From Waltergamsia citrina (taxonomy: Eukaryota > Ascomycota > Sordariomycetes > Hypocreales > Bionectriaceae), in the NCBI GenBank assembly GCA_022814615.1, contig JAKLNE010000017.1:372001-436000 (forward strand): 64,000 nt of DNA, written 5' to 3'. The position numbers and the translations under genes are program-made. Numbering within the stretch: the stretch's first letter is position 1; every line of letters starts with the position of its first letter. The notes under the pieces are model-generated. The model saw only the letters and a program-made list of their open reading frames with translations, made no database searches and had not been told where the DNA came from. This document shows, piece after piece, positions 30,434-42,733 of this stretch.

Positions 30434-33400
30434 GGCGAGCAAATCTTGGCCGTAAGTAATGAATGTGTAAAGATTGGGGGCTAGTATCAATCCAAAGCTA
30501 TTGATATGCACAAAAGCTTGTGGAATATAAACCAGTGAATATGTACAATGGTGAATATATACAGTCAGCCAAGAACGACTGCCGGATGCGGAGGTGGCAA
30601 GATCAGAAGTAGCGAGATGGCATTGCTACTTAAATATATTATGAAGCATCGTATGGTATGGGCCCTTGGTCCATAGCATAGCCCGTCAACACCACGGCAT
30701 TGAGAGCACACACACGCTCACACACACAGGCACAAGCTCGAAGTGTGGAGAAGGGGACGGCCAAGGAACAGGGGGGAAAGGAGATTGTAGCAGGGGCCAG
30801 GGATATGGGGCGGGAGACAGGGTATCAGATTGAGGTCTGCCACACAGCGGGTACATATTTGGGGCTTGGGAAACATGAAACCCTCTTCCAAGCGCCCAGA
30901 CGCTGGGTCTGAGTGACTTCGATCCGCCTCGCTCTTTTGCCTTTGCTTTTGCCTTTGCGGATGTCAATGCCGAGGGGTGGGTCGGCGGCGCCGTCGTTAA
31001 GGGGAGGCAGGGTGGTATCCAAGGCCATCGAAGCCGATGGCCCTAGGATAACGGGTGGATGATTGGAATTGTCCCGCTCGGGCGAGAAAAACCGGGAACT
31101 TGAGCACACCAGCAAAAGCATGTTTTCCGGTCACCCTCCGGCACTGCATTGTGGAAACACCTTTCATTAAATTGAAAAGGAGGCCGAAGGGGAGTGTGGA
31201 TTTGACTGCCAGTATCGGAGAGACACGCTAGGAGCCACGGGCAGCCGTCCAGAGTTAAGGGTTGAGCTGGGAAGGCATATGAATACATTGGCTACTCGTT
31301 TGTCGTTTGGCTCGCTTGGCCACGTGTTTGGGTGCTCGAGCATTGACGAAGCTGACCAGAAAGGTAGCTGGCTAGGCTGCTCGTTCGGGGAGAAGTTCTC
31401 GGACGCCGCCGAAAAAGATCAGCAGGTCCACAAGCACTCAGGGTCCTAGGGCCGCACATCACAGCGAGGATCAGGGCAGGGCAGACCTTTCGATGGGCGC
31501 CTGCCATAAAGAAAGGTTCTGGTGATACTGCTAGGACAGGAACGGGCAACCGAAGACGCTGATCGTGCTAGTAGCTAGTTAGTGGGATGTGTTGCGATCC
31601 TGAACTAAGGCAGCCGGCGGCGAACTGTTCCATCTGCCGGCTACTGTCTGTCATCTAGCATCATGGCCTATGAGGAAAGTACCGATAATAGACTAGTAGA
31701 CAAGCTTAAGCGGGAAAAGCTGGAGGTGGCGCGAGCGGACCGAGGGGGCCAAGGCCTACGAGCTTCTGGGCAGCCAGCATCTGCCGTTGAGAGAATGGCG
31801 TTAGTTGGTTGGACGGGATAAATTCAACGATGGTAATCGAGGGGCAGAAATCTGGGGTAAGTCCTCGGCCGCAGTCTTCGCTATGCGGCCGAGAGGGAGA
31901 GTAGTCCGGGGCAGCAGTGTGGCTGATCTCAGGCAAGCGAGTTGCGCGTATGAGTGCGAGGGAGAGTTGCATCAGAGGTCGTTCCCGCTCGGTGCGAGTG
32001 CGTCTCTATGCGAGTGTGAGTGTGAGTATTAGTGTTAGTGTGTGAGTGAGTGTGTGGCGGGAAAACAAGATGGAGGTCACGGTAGAAATGACGACGGCGG
32101 CCATAATTGGGGCCAATCTGGGGCGATATCTGTGGGCACTTGCAGAAAGAAGGCGCGAGTGGGTGCGCGTGTCGTGCCTTCTCCAGAGCACCTAAGGTAA
32201 GTTGAGGTAAGGTAAGGAAGGGAGCAGTAGTACTACTAGTCAGGAACGGATCAAAAACAGTAAGGCACGACTCAGATGTCGTATCACAAAAGGCGCGTTG
32301 GCGAAGGCTTGGGGAAAGCGGGGTGCATTGAGGGCACCGGCTGGACGGTTGGAAGCTCCGACCGGAATTGGTACGAGTACGAGTGAATAAGCCCGCTACA
32401 GCGTTCTTCAGTGCTGAGCAAAGCTCCCGTAGTCCTGTAGACAGCCTGAGGCGTCTACCTAACCTTATGGGCTACGAGAAGCAGACGCCCTAAGCCCGGA
32501 GCAGGAGGTAAGGTAGGTATGGGTTTAGAGCAGGAGCGCCTAACAGAATACGCTACGCGCTAACGCAACTACGACTACGCTGCCGGCACTAATACCTTAA
32601 GCCCTGGCTCTACATAAGGTAGCGCAGGTGCAGGGGAATTAGCGCCTCTCAGGCAATTCCCATGCTACGCTGTGGGGCCGTCCTAGGAACTGTTTCCCGT
32701 GCTTCCTGATCTCCTAACCTTCTTTCGTCTTCCCATCATTCTCCTTATTACCCTCACCCACTCACCCAGACACCCAGACACCCAGACACCCAGACACCCA
32801 GACACCCAGACACCCAGACACCCAGACACCCAGACACCCAGACAGGCACTGATGCTGCGCGCCACATTCTTCCTGGGGTTATGTATGTACCACTTTGTGA
32901 GCCAATGGGCTCCGGAAACATAAGCACTTAGTTCTTTAAGCGGCATCTAGGCAGATTGTCAGTACTACCCCAATTCTTGTTCAATGGCTTGATTCGGTTT
33001 CTTTCCAGGAACCACCCACTTGATCAATGGTCAACCGACCGGCCCTACCCTTTCTGGCCATGAACTACTGCAAGCAATATCTATGGACTGTCGTCACTGG
33101 TCGAAGGGAATCAGTCCAATGCCAGTTCTGGCAACTTACACTCAGTTTGCCGCGGTTTTGGTCTGTTGGCGATCATCATCAACCCATCTTCAGGCGATCA
33201 GCTCAGTATCTGAGGTACTCGCCTCATTGATAGGCAAGGTCTCCGAAATTATGATCAAACTCAAACGAAGCCAGCCGAGGCCAGCAAAAAGACGCATGTT
33301 TCTGACCAATAAATCACGCGAGCAACGCTGCTGTGGAGTTCCAACATTTACACGAGATTAATGGAGCCGCCTCTCGTCTCACATAACCCTTAGAAGCGTG

Positions 33401-35651
33401 ATGGCTGTCAGGCTGCATAAAATTCGACCAACTCACGCCACGGGAGCCAAGTGGGCACTGTTGAAACAACATGGAATATTGAAACATCTTTTCCATGGGC
33501 CATAGGACAGAAACGTGTCTGTGGTACCCCAGAGCATGTCGTGGCACGACAAGATCAGAAAACCCGACTGGCTGGTCTTCCTGTTTGGCTCTTTCGTGCG
33601 TTTCAGTCCAGACCTAGGGCTTATAGGCTCTTGTGGTCTGACGTTCCAATGGAATCTCGCTGCCATTCGGGAGATGCATGAATTTTTGCTTGTTTTTTCC
33701 ATGGGTCTGTTCGCGTGCCTGACACCTCTCGTTTCAAGGGTCATCGTTGTCCTAGATCTCGCCCCGATCTCACAAGCACCCCTCCAGGCCTCCAACGTGG
33801 TATTTGCCCGTAGCTCCAAGCCGATCCTCTGATCACCCAAATGAGGACAAGAGAAACCTCGAAAATCAGGACAATATTTTTCAATATTCTTACCTCTTCG
33901 TGGTCTGATGACCCACCGACCCTATATGCCTGAAGCCGGTCTGATATACCAGCCCTCACGGATTATATTCAACCTTTTCGTGCCCCTCCTTTCCCCTCTG
34001 TTCCCCTCTTCCTATGATACATAGAATGTAAGTTTGAAAAAGCGTGGGCGGAGACGGGTACAACTCATCGTACCCTTATCGGATCCCTCTCCCGCGCTCC
34101 AGTCCGGCTGTGCCGACAGTCCTCGAAGACTACAAGAATTCCATGTAGAATAGACCCTATTTCTGCACTACACCCTCTCAATCCGCAAGAAGCAGGGTCT
34201 TGGCGGTGATCCTTTCCTCTACTGGGGCGTTCAGCGTCCTATGTTTCCTCCCCCTTGCCGCTCTTCTCCAAAGATCTGGGGGCCGTATCTAAGGCACATG
34301 ACACGATTTCAATGCTTCGCTTGGGAAAGCAACGTACACCGGGTCAGCCCCCAGGCTTGACTGTGGCGCTGAGTCTTCGTGCAGCTCGAGATTAATATTG
34401 GAATTCTGCCCGCGGCCAGCCGCTTGTAGCCCAGTCATATATATTAATACCTCAGGAATGATGTCAGTGTCATTTAAAACATTGGCGCCCGCAGCGATGC
34501 GGCATGCCTGCCAATTAATATTTGCTACAACTAGTCAGAAGCTGGCGCCTACAAGCCCAACGTGGGCTTTGAAAGCCACTACGTCGTGTCTAGCAATACC
34601 AGGGACTGTAGCACCTGCCTTTTCAGGATTTACAAGCGATGTGAAGCTGCGCGTAAATGTCTTTGGGAGCGGCTGGCTGGAGGTAAAAATCTGAGCGATA
34701 CTCCCCCTGGTCGACACTGCTGCAACCCTAGACTGTATGCGGCTTCGCTGGTGGTGGAGGGTAGCATTTCGGCCCTGGCGATGCGGAGAAATCAGTCTGA
34801 GTTTGCTAAAGACAAGTCGCTCAAATCATTGAATGGGTTTTCCCTTACCCAGAATCCTTGGAATTTAGAGAAGGATTACGCTGGTACTGGGTGAACTTGA
34901 AACTGTTGGGCGATTAAGAAATCCGGCTTTGGCCGACAACTACAGCCGGATGATTAGTAGAAATTCCCGGTCAACGGTAAAAGTCACATCTGGGGCGAGA
35001 CGAGCCGAGTGGCTTTTCAATTGCCGGCGCATTACACAGAAACTATTGACGGGAACTGAGTTGTTAACGCCGCCTGTTTTAGGCCGTCCACCGAGGCTAT
35101 ATCAGCAGATGGGAGAGAGCTATACTATAAAACGATATAGTCCTAGAAATCATCTAGAAAATTGAATGGCTTAACGCCGTCCTTGTCTATCCAGCCAGCC
35201 ATCAAGGGTCTGCGGTCCGAAAAGAACTATATCCACATATACCTAACCCGCCAGCAGCTGACAGGTTCCTGAGTGCGAGAGCGCCCTGGAATTGGCGGGG
35301 CGCGCGGTGGTGTAGAGCCACGTCGTCGACATCGACTCACATTGAATGCATGCCTGGACCTCTGACCAGATAGAGAAATCCTCAGCCGAGTGGATATGCT
35401 GGCCTTGGGTTCTCGATACCCGTCTTGGTTTTAGCCCCGGATCAGCAGATTTAATTCCGAAAATGCTACCCATATTCGGGGACCCCATCACCAACCCTCT
35501 CCTGCTCCCCATCTTCCCCCGCATCACCACTTGCATTGGCGACACGCTGGCAATCTGCACGAAGTAGGTTAAGCGGGCAAGGCAGACGCCATATAGAGAT
35601 CCGCTAGACCTGAACAAGCTGTTCGTAGTTGGATGTATGCGGTTGTCATCG
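30434..35651. other. Gene-poor 5.2 kb upstream of the Zn2Cys6 gene
   Basis: No ORF here has an ATG start plus family features. The stretch holds short CA runs (about 30705-30730), GAGTGT-like degenerate repeats (about 31995-32055), AGGTAAGGTA-type low-complexity patches (about 32190-32220 and 32495-32520), an 8-base tandem repeat (32763-32842), CT-rich blocks near 33980-34015, and an AT-punctuated patch 34390-35160 that could be an old mobile-element relic. It may be a large regulatory region of the transcription factor, an untranslated RNA locus, or degenerate repeats. Confidence 0.5.
32763..32842. repeat. 8-base tandem repeat, CACCCAGA x 10
   Basis: Ten perfect copies of CACCCAGA in a row, preceded by a related TCACCCACT stretch. 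The period is not a multiple of three, so a coding role is unlikely. It sits in the gene-poor interval and should be length-variable between strains. Confidence 0.97.
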
Positions 35652-37559
35652 CTAGAGGCGAAGGACTTGACAACGGCTGTCGATGCCGTCGAAGATGCAA
35701 GTATTGTCGATAGGAATGTACTGTTTCGTGATGGTCTTGATCATCTCCTGAGCTACCATTCCACCAATGACGGCGGATATATTGTGTAGTTCGCCACCAC
35801 CTACCCTAGCTACTTCTTCGGCAGCTTTCACAAATCGTTCTTTGCCCGCAGTGGCTGGAGCTCTTTCGGCGATAGAAGCCATGATGTCGTCCGAACTAGC
35901 TGTTTCGACGTGTGTTGCAGCCGTCATGGCCAGATAAATCGGAAGTAGCGAGTATGGTACAACCGGGCCGGCTATAGCTGCCATCTCATCGTTGCCAAGC
36001 TCCTGTTCTGCAGGACGGGAAAGGTTGTAGGTCAGCGAATTAAGCCTCATAATACGGAGATACACACATTTCCCGCAACAACGTGAAACGGCTTGAACAA
36101 GCACTTACCCGTAATTTGTGTCAATGTTCGAGCACCATCAGCGTCGTTGTTGATGAGTGTGATGAAGCGTGCATTTTTGCAGAATTGCTCGACGACATCT
36201 ACTTCAATATCTTCTCCGCCGGGGATGCTGCGCACCAGGCTCAAAACTTCGGCGGCGTCTTTGCGGGCTTTGTCTTTGTATAGATTCTGGAGTGTGATGT
36301 AGACGCTTGATTGGGCCTTCATGTCGGGTAGCCCTCCTGCTACTGGTAGTCTATTATGCTTTTCGTAGAACTGTTTCAGCGCGCTGGCGATGACCCAAAA
36401 GCTGGACTTGATTTCAGCCTGTAACCAATATTAGCTGTGAACCGAGCGTCAACAGGTAGGCCAGGATAGAATTACCTCTTCATGTTGATAACTGAAAACT
36501 TTCTTCAGGTTGTCGGGGATATCAGGCTGAACGACGTGCTTCATGACTGATGATACGGCCTCCTCGAAGTTTTCCTCTCCGCCTTCCGGATTGTCCCGTC
36601 TCATAGCATCTGATACCATTTTGCGGAACGCGATCTTGTCAGGGTATGCCACAGGGTAGGCCCCATCATGGCTCTTCTTCCACTGGTCAAGATAGTGCAG
36701 AAGAATCACAACAAGTGGTAGATGGCCATGCTCATGATCATCTAAGTTGTCTATGTCTTTTGTCATTTCTTTCGAAAATTCTGACAGTTCCGGCCATGGA
36801 GATAATAGTCTTAGATCTGTTGTTGCCGTTTCATCTGGGTGCGTTTCTACAACGGGGAAGGCCCCGGGTAGGGAAATTCTGAAGTAGGCGTAGAAGCCGA
36901 CTGAGTGCACAGCTACCAGCGGAATCTTGTGCTGGCTGGCGTATTCCTCGATCTGTTGAAGACGTTCTTTGCTGATAGGCATCGTGTAAAGAATCATGGT
37001 GAACTGGCTCGAGCCTTGAAGTAGCTGACCGAAGCTTGACGGGGCCTGATGATTCGTCAGTAAGATGAACATGGAACAAATGTATTAGCTTGAAAGATCG
37101 CACCTCGGGTGAAGGCCACCAGTGTCCTCGGACCTCAGGATTGAGCTCAACCAAGAGCTCTGTACAAGACTGTGCCCTTGATTTACCCTTTGAGCTTTCG
37201 TCTAGGAAGAAATTCACACCCAGATCCTTATCTGACACTATGGACTCATCGGCGATAGTGAACTCTCCAATGCCTGCAACATGAATGATGATTAGCTTCA
37301 GCAAAGGCGACTTGGAAACAGAGCGAGACCTCAAGTCGCTTCAAGGGTCTCACATGGACTTACCGGGGAGAACTAGATTCTTCAAAGTCTCTACACCCAC
37401 GGTTCCACCTCCAGAGTTCACGAGGAGGATATGTGCCGACTCTAGGGCAGACTGGCCGGACGCAGCCCATAATCTTAGCTGACGGTCATACTTCCTCTCC
37501 TTCTCTGAAGGTCCTTGAAGCGCCGGAGGCGTCTGCTCAATGACCTCCGACGTAGCCAT
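35652..37559 (-). CDS. ULA1: NEDD8-activating enzyme E1 regulatory subunit (ULA1/APPBP1)
   Basis: Regulatory half of the heterodimeric E1 that activates NEDD8/Rub1 for cullin modification, partner of UBA3. Exons 37559-37364, 37273-37104, 37045-36476, 36418-36109 and 36007-35652 join in phase to 533 residues, which is the normal length. The N-terminus has KYDRQLRLWAASGQSALESA and the adenylation-fold strand ETLKNLVLPGIGEFTIADES. It lacks a catalytic cysteine domain, as expected for this subunit. The C-terminal part has ELHNISAVIGGMVAQEMIK and ends IFDGIDSRCQVLRL. It is divergent from the G-alpha-like gene, 504 bases between starts. Confidence 0.94.
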
Positions 37560-38063
37560 TGCTTTTGGGTCTCTCGTACTGTGATGCTAAGAAATATGCC
37601 AATCTCACCTAAGTTGAGTGACGATGTGGCGGGCAGCAAGCACTTGTTGGTAGTGATTCGATGATTGGTCGCTTGCCGGTGACGTTGAATAATGGTGTGG
37701 AGCTTTGTGAGTTGAGTGACCTCAGTTGTGGCTGATTTCTACCACACCAGCCATCCTCAGCCTCAGGAACCCCCACACAGCCTTATCAGCATGATGATTC
37801 TCAGCGTTGGTGCTGCCTCTGCTTGATATCAGCTTCATCTCATTCACCCACTCACTGTTTGGGCTTCATTATTGACCACTTCTGTGATTCAGCTCATATT
37901 AGCGTTCAACTGAAATGCGATTGGTCTCATCGCTCTGTTATTATACCATGTCTTGAAACAGCGCCGGGCGTTCATATTGGTGATAAATCGTTATTTTTAG
38001 TTTGGTCCGTTGCACGCGGGGAGTACAAACTATGTCGCTGGCAAAGACGCGGAAGTCACCATT
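37560..38063. promoter_or_regulatory. Shared divergent promoter region of ULA1 and the G-alpha-like gene
   Basis: 504 bases between head-to-head ATGs; the promoters of both genes must overlap here or nearby. A stretch rich in CACC and CTCAG lies near 37740-37860. No defined element is assigned. Confidence 0.4.
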
Positions 38064-39345
38064 ATGAACTGTTTCAGAAACCCTCAGGCCGAAGAGGAGA
38101 CAAATCGCAGCCTGCAGATAGACAAGCAACTGGAGCAATGGGCACAAGAGAGAAAAAAGGAGTTGAAGGTGGTAGTGATGGGTGTGCAACTTCAAGCAAG
38201 GCAATGATCTTGCCCTCCACATCGGCAATCCATTCAGCTAATGTACCGTAGGCACTGAGGGCTCCGGGAAATCAACCGTTCTAAAGCAAATTAAGTTGAT
38301 GCATGAAGGGTTCTCACAGGAGGAACGAAGCCTGTGCAAACCTCTGATCCGAGACAAGATCGTGGAGTCAATGCGGAGCCAGCTGGAAGAGACATGCATG
38401 TTGGAACATGTGACCGCGGATTGGCCTCTAAGACATCACGCAGAGACGGTTCTGAATCTACCTCAGGATACCTTGTATACCGAAATTTCACCAAGCCTCC
38501 AGGATGCCCTCGTGAGCCTTTGGAGTGACGAGCAAACCCGCGACTTTTTCGCTAGATTTCATCAGCATTGGAACAAGAAGTACGATTTCGAGGCTTTGAA
38601 ATTGTAAGTTTACTCTTTGTCTGATTAGATTTCCCTAAAGGGTATTAGATGAAGCTAATACAGCTGAACTAGCTACTTCGATTCAGTGAAGCACATAGCC
38701 GCTGAAGAATACATACCTTCCGATGAGGATATACTACGTCTATATTGTCCGACCAAAGGTGTTGACCAAGTAATTCACCAAGGAGATTACCCATTTCGGG
38801 TCGCGGAGGTCAGCCGAAGGAACTCAGTGGACCGAAAGGGATGGATTCACCAGTTCGACGATGCAAATTTGTTGTTGTTCGTTGTTCCAGTTTCAGAGTA
38901 CGATTCGGGGGATACTGCGGACAACTGCGTCAGTCGACTGTCTATGGCTGTGGCCATGTTTGAGTCCATTGTGTCTTCCCCTTGGTTCTCGAAAATACCA
39001 ATCATCATTCTCTTCAGTCATCTTGACAATTTGAAAGAGAAACTTCAGACCACCCCTCTGAATGCGTTTTATCCGACTTACACTGGCGGAAGTGACATGC
39101 ATGCGGCGGCCAAGTTCATATCCGACCTATTCACTCAAGACGAACCTAGTGGCCGTGTTGAAGCCCGTCACATGAATGCTCTGGATACATATAGTGTGAA
39201 ATGGATACTTGCAGGTTTTAATGGTACGTATTGCTTTGTTTCTAGATCTAATTATCAGAGAAGAAAAGTAAGTCCTAACGCTGATTTGCGGGCAGATATA
39301 CTCATACCGCCGCAGCCTTACACAAGCCGGAAGAAAGGCCCCTGA
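38064..39345 (+). CDS. Divergent G-protein alpha subunit with degenerate GTPase motifs
   Basis: 356 residues from exons 38064-38181, 38252-38603, 38673-39223 and 39296-39345, phases consistent, a length normal for G-alpha. The N-terminal helix and P-loop are kept (GTEGSGKST, residues 40-48). The rest of the fold is recognisable: KQIKLMHEGFSQEER, DILRLYCPTKGV, GWIHQFDDAN, SEYD, and YPTYTGGSDMHAAAKF. Key positions differ: Gly2 is Asn (Cys3 kept), the switch I catalytic Arg is Tyr181 while Thr184 remains, switch II DVGGQ is EVSRR (202-206), NKxD is SHLD (272-275), and the TCAT loop is lost. So no normal GTP hydrolysis or myristoylation is expected. Known of family: heterotrimeric G signalling at the plasma membrane. 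Whether this copy binds GTP, acts as a pseudo-GTPase or is decaying is not known; the lack of internal stops argues against a pseudogene. Confidence 0.85.
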
Positions 39346-39856
39346 ATCAGCGCGAAGACTTCATTGCAAATTGCTATGAAGCTATCATTTTCTTACCACA
39401 CAAAAAAAGCATTGAAGATGTGTGCATCCGTCGGAGACTGGCAGCCTTGCCGCAGTCGCACTTGGAATTGGCTTTGGGCATCAAACCATGCAGACTTCCG
39501 AATCCAACTTATGTCCTAGTGGACTTCCACGCAAGTGGCCGGATCTATCGCAACGACTGAACGCCCCCGGAATACTGATAACGACGTCTAATAGCCACAT
39601 CTATTGCTTCACCTGATGATTGCTCGGAGTGCTATACGGTCACGCATTATAGAGCAGTGAAAGCTTTCGCTCATGTTTCTATTGTGAGATGGTATATGCA
39701 TAATGACGAGCGAGAAAGGCAAGCTCCTAAATCAGCCCCTGCCATTCCAAGCGGCCACAGACGCCTTCAAGGGGCAGAGCCAGCAGAGTAATCTATAATA
39801 TACATTGAACAAGTATACAGAGAAGCTTTTTGTGGAAAAATTGGAAGCGACTACCC
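39346..39856. other. Intergenic with an unexplained 87-codon open frame
   Basis: Downstream of the G-alpha stop the plus strand stays open in another frame from 39297 to a TGA at 39558. The stretch is protein-like (for example REDFIANCYEAIIFLPH and NPTYVLVDFHASGRIYRND) but has no ATG and does not join the G-alpha exons in phase. The rest should be 3' UTRs of the convergent genes. Confidence 0.4.
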
Positions 39857-40766
39857 TTAGCAGGGGCTGACCTGCTCATCCTCGTCCACGCCAGTGTCCA
39901 TGTCGACATCGCCCGGCTTAGCCTTGTCGAGAGCCTTCTGGAACTCAGAGTCCTTGAAGTCAATCGTGGCAGCATCCCAGTCAAAGTCCATCATGGCGTT
40001 GAAGGCATTCTCATTCGTTGCCAGAAGACCGTGGTAGGAAATGAGGCTTCCGAGGTACCACTCGCCGTTGTGGTTCTCAACGGGATCGTTGTCGTCCTCC
40101 TTGGCGTAGCGCATAGCGTGCGTGCCCTCACCATCCTTGTGGTAAACAATCTTGACGTGGTCACCATCCCAACCCCAGTCCTCGATCTTGGATCTCTCGC
40201 GCTTGTCATAACCGCCGTGCGCCGACGCAGCAACGTATTGGACTGCGTCGTCCTTGACCCAGACCACAACGTGCTCCCAGTCGTGGCGATGGCCGCCGCT
40301 GCAAGAGGAGCCACCGGTGTCGTCGACCTCCATGTAGTAGCCGTACATGATGGCCGTCCAGCCGTTGCCACCCCTCATGCGGTAGTACACGTTGCTGTTG
40401 TCTAGGTACGCCTGTTGACGGCAGATTCGGTCGGGGCTCTCAATGTCCTCGCCGATGATGCACTTGTCGCGGCCGGGGTTGAGGTTGCCCTCGCCGTCGA
40501 CGGCGGCAGAGTTATAGCAGCTGTCGGTGTCGAAGTCGAAGGCTAGAGATTCATGTTAGCAGTCATTGATAATTATGGTTCATCCTATCATGGCACTTAC
40601 TAGGCTGGAACCTCTTTGCCATCTCGTCGGCGCACTCAGGCAGAGCGCTTACCAACGGTCCCACAGCATCATCCTGTCTCTTAGACTGGCCCAGAGGCCC
40701 GGCAAGGACAGCAGGGAGCACGCTGCCCAAAGCCACGAGCTTGTATGGGGAGAAAGAGGGAGACAT
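39857..40766 (-). CDS. NLP family secreted protein (necrosis- and ethylene-inducing-like, NPP1 domain)
   Basis: Secreted protein of the NPP1/NLP family; some members of the family are cytolytic to eudicot plants and others are not. Exons 40766-40601 and 40542-39857 (intron of 58 bases) give 283 residues. A signal peptide occupies about residues 1-22 (hydrophobic run VALGSVLPAVLA), followed by a KR site that could be a pro-peptide cut. The NPP1 domain has the conserved heptapeptide GHRHDWE at residues 139-145, the metal-binding core of the family. The preceding segment reads TAIMYGYYMEVDD and differs from the AIMYxWYFPKD form of strongly active members. The C-terminus ends in an unusual acidic stretch. 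The ATG at 40766 is preceded by a run of 13 A. Activity cannot be judged from sequence. Confidence 0.9.
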
Positions 40767-42733
40767 GATGGTTTTTTTTTTTTTAATGAACGGCGACCGG
40801 AACGATATCACAGAGACTGTTTCCTTGGACGTGTCTGGCTGGCTGGCTGGCTGAGATCAACAGAACCCTATGAGCCTGGTGTTGAGGCCTTGGGCGCCAT
40901 TATATATATTCCAGATAGTACGGGATAAGAGATCCCTGATGTTTCCTAGTGATGGACCCTCCATTGAAGGATCATGGTATAATGATCCTTGCTTACAATC
41001 TCCTCGGGCCATCGGCGACTGTGCCTTGACAGCTGCAACGGGCATTGTCGAACCTTGTGGCGACGACCCTAGGCAATACTTCAACCTCCCTGCCATCTAT
41101 TTTTGTCAAAGGACACAATCATTCAAACAACTTGCCAAAAAACATAACCGAACCCCTTAGTAACAAAAGACGTGACAAAAATAATGGCTTTAGGTTTTCC
41201 TACCTGCCTGGTCCGGCTACCTCAAGCTGTAGTATACCTAGCCACCTCTAACATGGTGGTTCCTGCAGAGAAATGGCAAATGACATAAAACAAGCCAAGA
41301 GAGTAGTATCCAAGCCCCTTGACCAACGAACGGAGCTTACAAGGCTCCGCTTCAATCCCCTACCCACCTTTCAAGATCTGACCTGCTTCTAAGGAGAATA
41401 TCTGCATGTCGATCATGGCCCTATAAATCTAGTCGGCTTACTGGATGGACATGGATCGGGGCTCTGATTGAAATGATGGATTTGCGTTGAGTCAGACGAC
41501 TTTACCTTGCCCTTGTCAAGATGATATTTTACTTCTGATAGTTAAATTTGAGGATGACAGCTTTGACAGGCGAATTCCAGAAGACTGGTGCTTACCTGTC
41601 AGCTTGGCGCCAATGATCTTCCCTACTCTGCAGCCGATGGATTGTTGATAAAGTATTGCAGCATATCTCGGAAAACACTCTCGGGCCTTCAAGCGAGCCA
41701 CGTTGGGGAAATACTACATACTACTGGTACGAATAGTAGGATCTAAACCTCACGCTTCCCAGCTGTGCAAGTTTGAATAAATGCAGGAACACGGCGTCCA
41801 TTATTTGCTGACTGACCATCCCTGCCTACCGTGGTCCAAGCCAATGATAGTCTGATACGCCCGAAGGAAGCGTGGGTTTTCAGGAGTTTCAATAAGGCGG
41901 GTGGGGCTGTAAGGCAGGTGTTTCGACGAATTCTCCAACGGAGATTTCCAAGGTTTTAATACTCAGACTAAATTATCACCAGGAGAAGTTGAGGTATCAG
42001 ATTCCGTTCTGTACTAGTAAGCAGACGACACGCGTCTGTATCCTCATCCTCCTCGTTGATGGGTTTGAAGCTATGGGTTTCCTTGAACACGTAAATCCAA
42101 TAGTGATGTCTAGTCTAGACTTGGAAGGGGGATTGTCACTCCCAATTTGGGATACAAGCTTCATCCTGGCCAGCAAGCAGAGCAAAAAGGATTAAGAAAC
42201 GGACGTCGGCTCGGCAAAGGATTCCGTAGCGATTCTCTGGACATGTTTCTCGTCCGTGCAGCTCTTTTATTCCGATTTAGAAAATAGGTGCTGCCTGCTG
42301 CGCATAGCTTCGACTTTATGGCTATCTGGCAAGGATGCTGTTATTACTAGTCTTATTGTATATCCATGACATTGCATCTGTATTTCACGCCACAATCCTC
42401 CTAGCCAGGCCGGCAGTTGCTGTCTAATATTATTCAATTCATCAACACACAAAATGTTATGCCGGGTATCATCAGCCGTGCCTTCGTACCAGGTGCATCC
42501 ATCCAATGCTATCTATCATCAATTCAGTTTTCCGTCCAGAAGACAAGGCCGTAAGCCGGTTGCAAGAAAGAGCTTAATCAAGAGCTCCTCCTCTACCGGA
42601 ACATCATCTAACAGTCAAATGCTCGCTCTGTGCTAGATTATGACGCAATATGTAAGAAGCACATTCCCCATGTCTGTATCGCATTATCATATCATAGAAT
42701 CAAGATGAACCGCTCGCCGAAGATCCTTTCATC
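40767..42733. other. Intergenic region, no gene recognised
   Basis: About 2 kb upstream of the NLP gene and downstream of the GT15 gene. Left end: A13 leader tract (40772-40784) and a short GGCT repeat near 40835-40853, then an AT-rich TATATATAT box near 40901-40909 that could serve as a TATA element. No open frame with a family pattern was found. Confidence 0.5.

Noticed and set aside
32683..32946. Repeat-encoded protein over the 8-base repeat
   Set aside because: The period of 8 makes the reading repetitive in three frames; this is a satellite read as protein.
34398..34894. Zn-finger-like CSTCLFRIYKRC in a plus-strand frame
   Set aside because: Only a chance run of Cys; spacing is not Zn2Cys6 and the frame has no ATG-based gene around it.
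39830..40405. 191-codon ORF opposite the NLP gene
   Set aside because: Antisense shadow of the NPP1 domain; Val-rich composition is the mirror of the coding strand.
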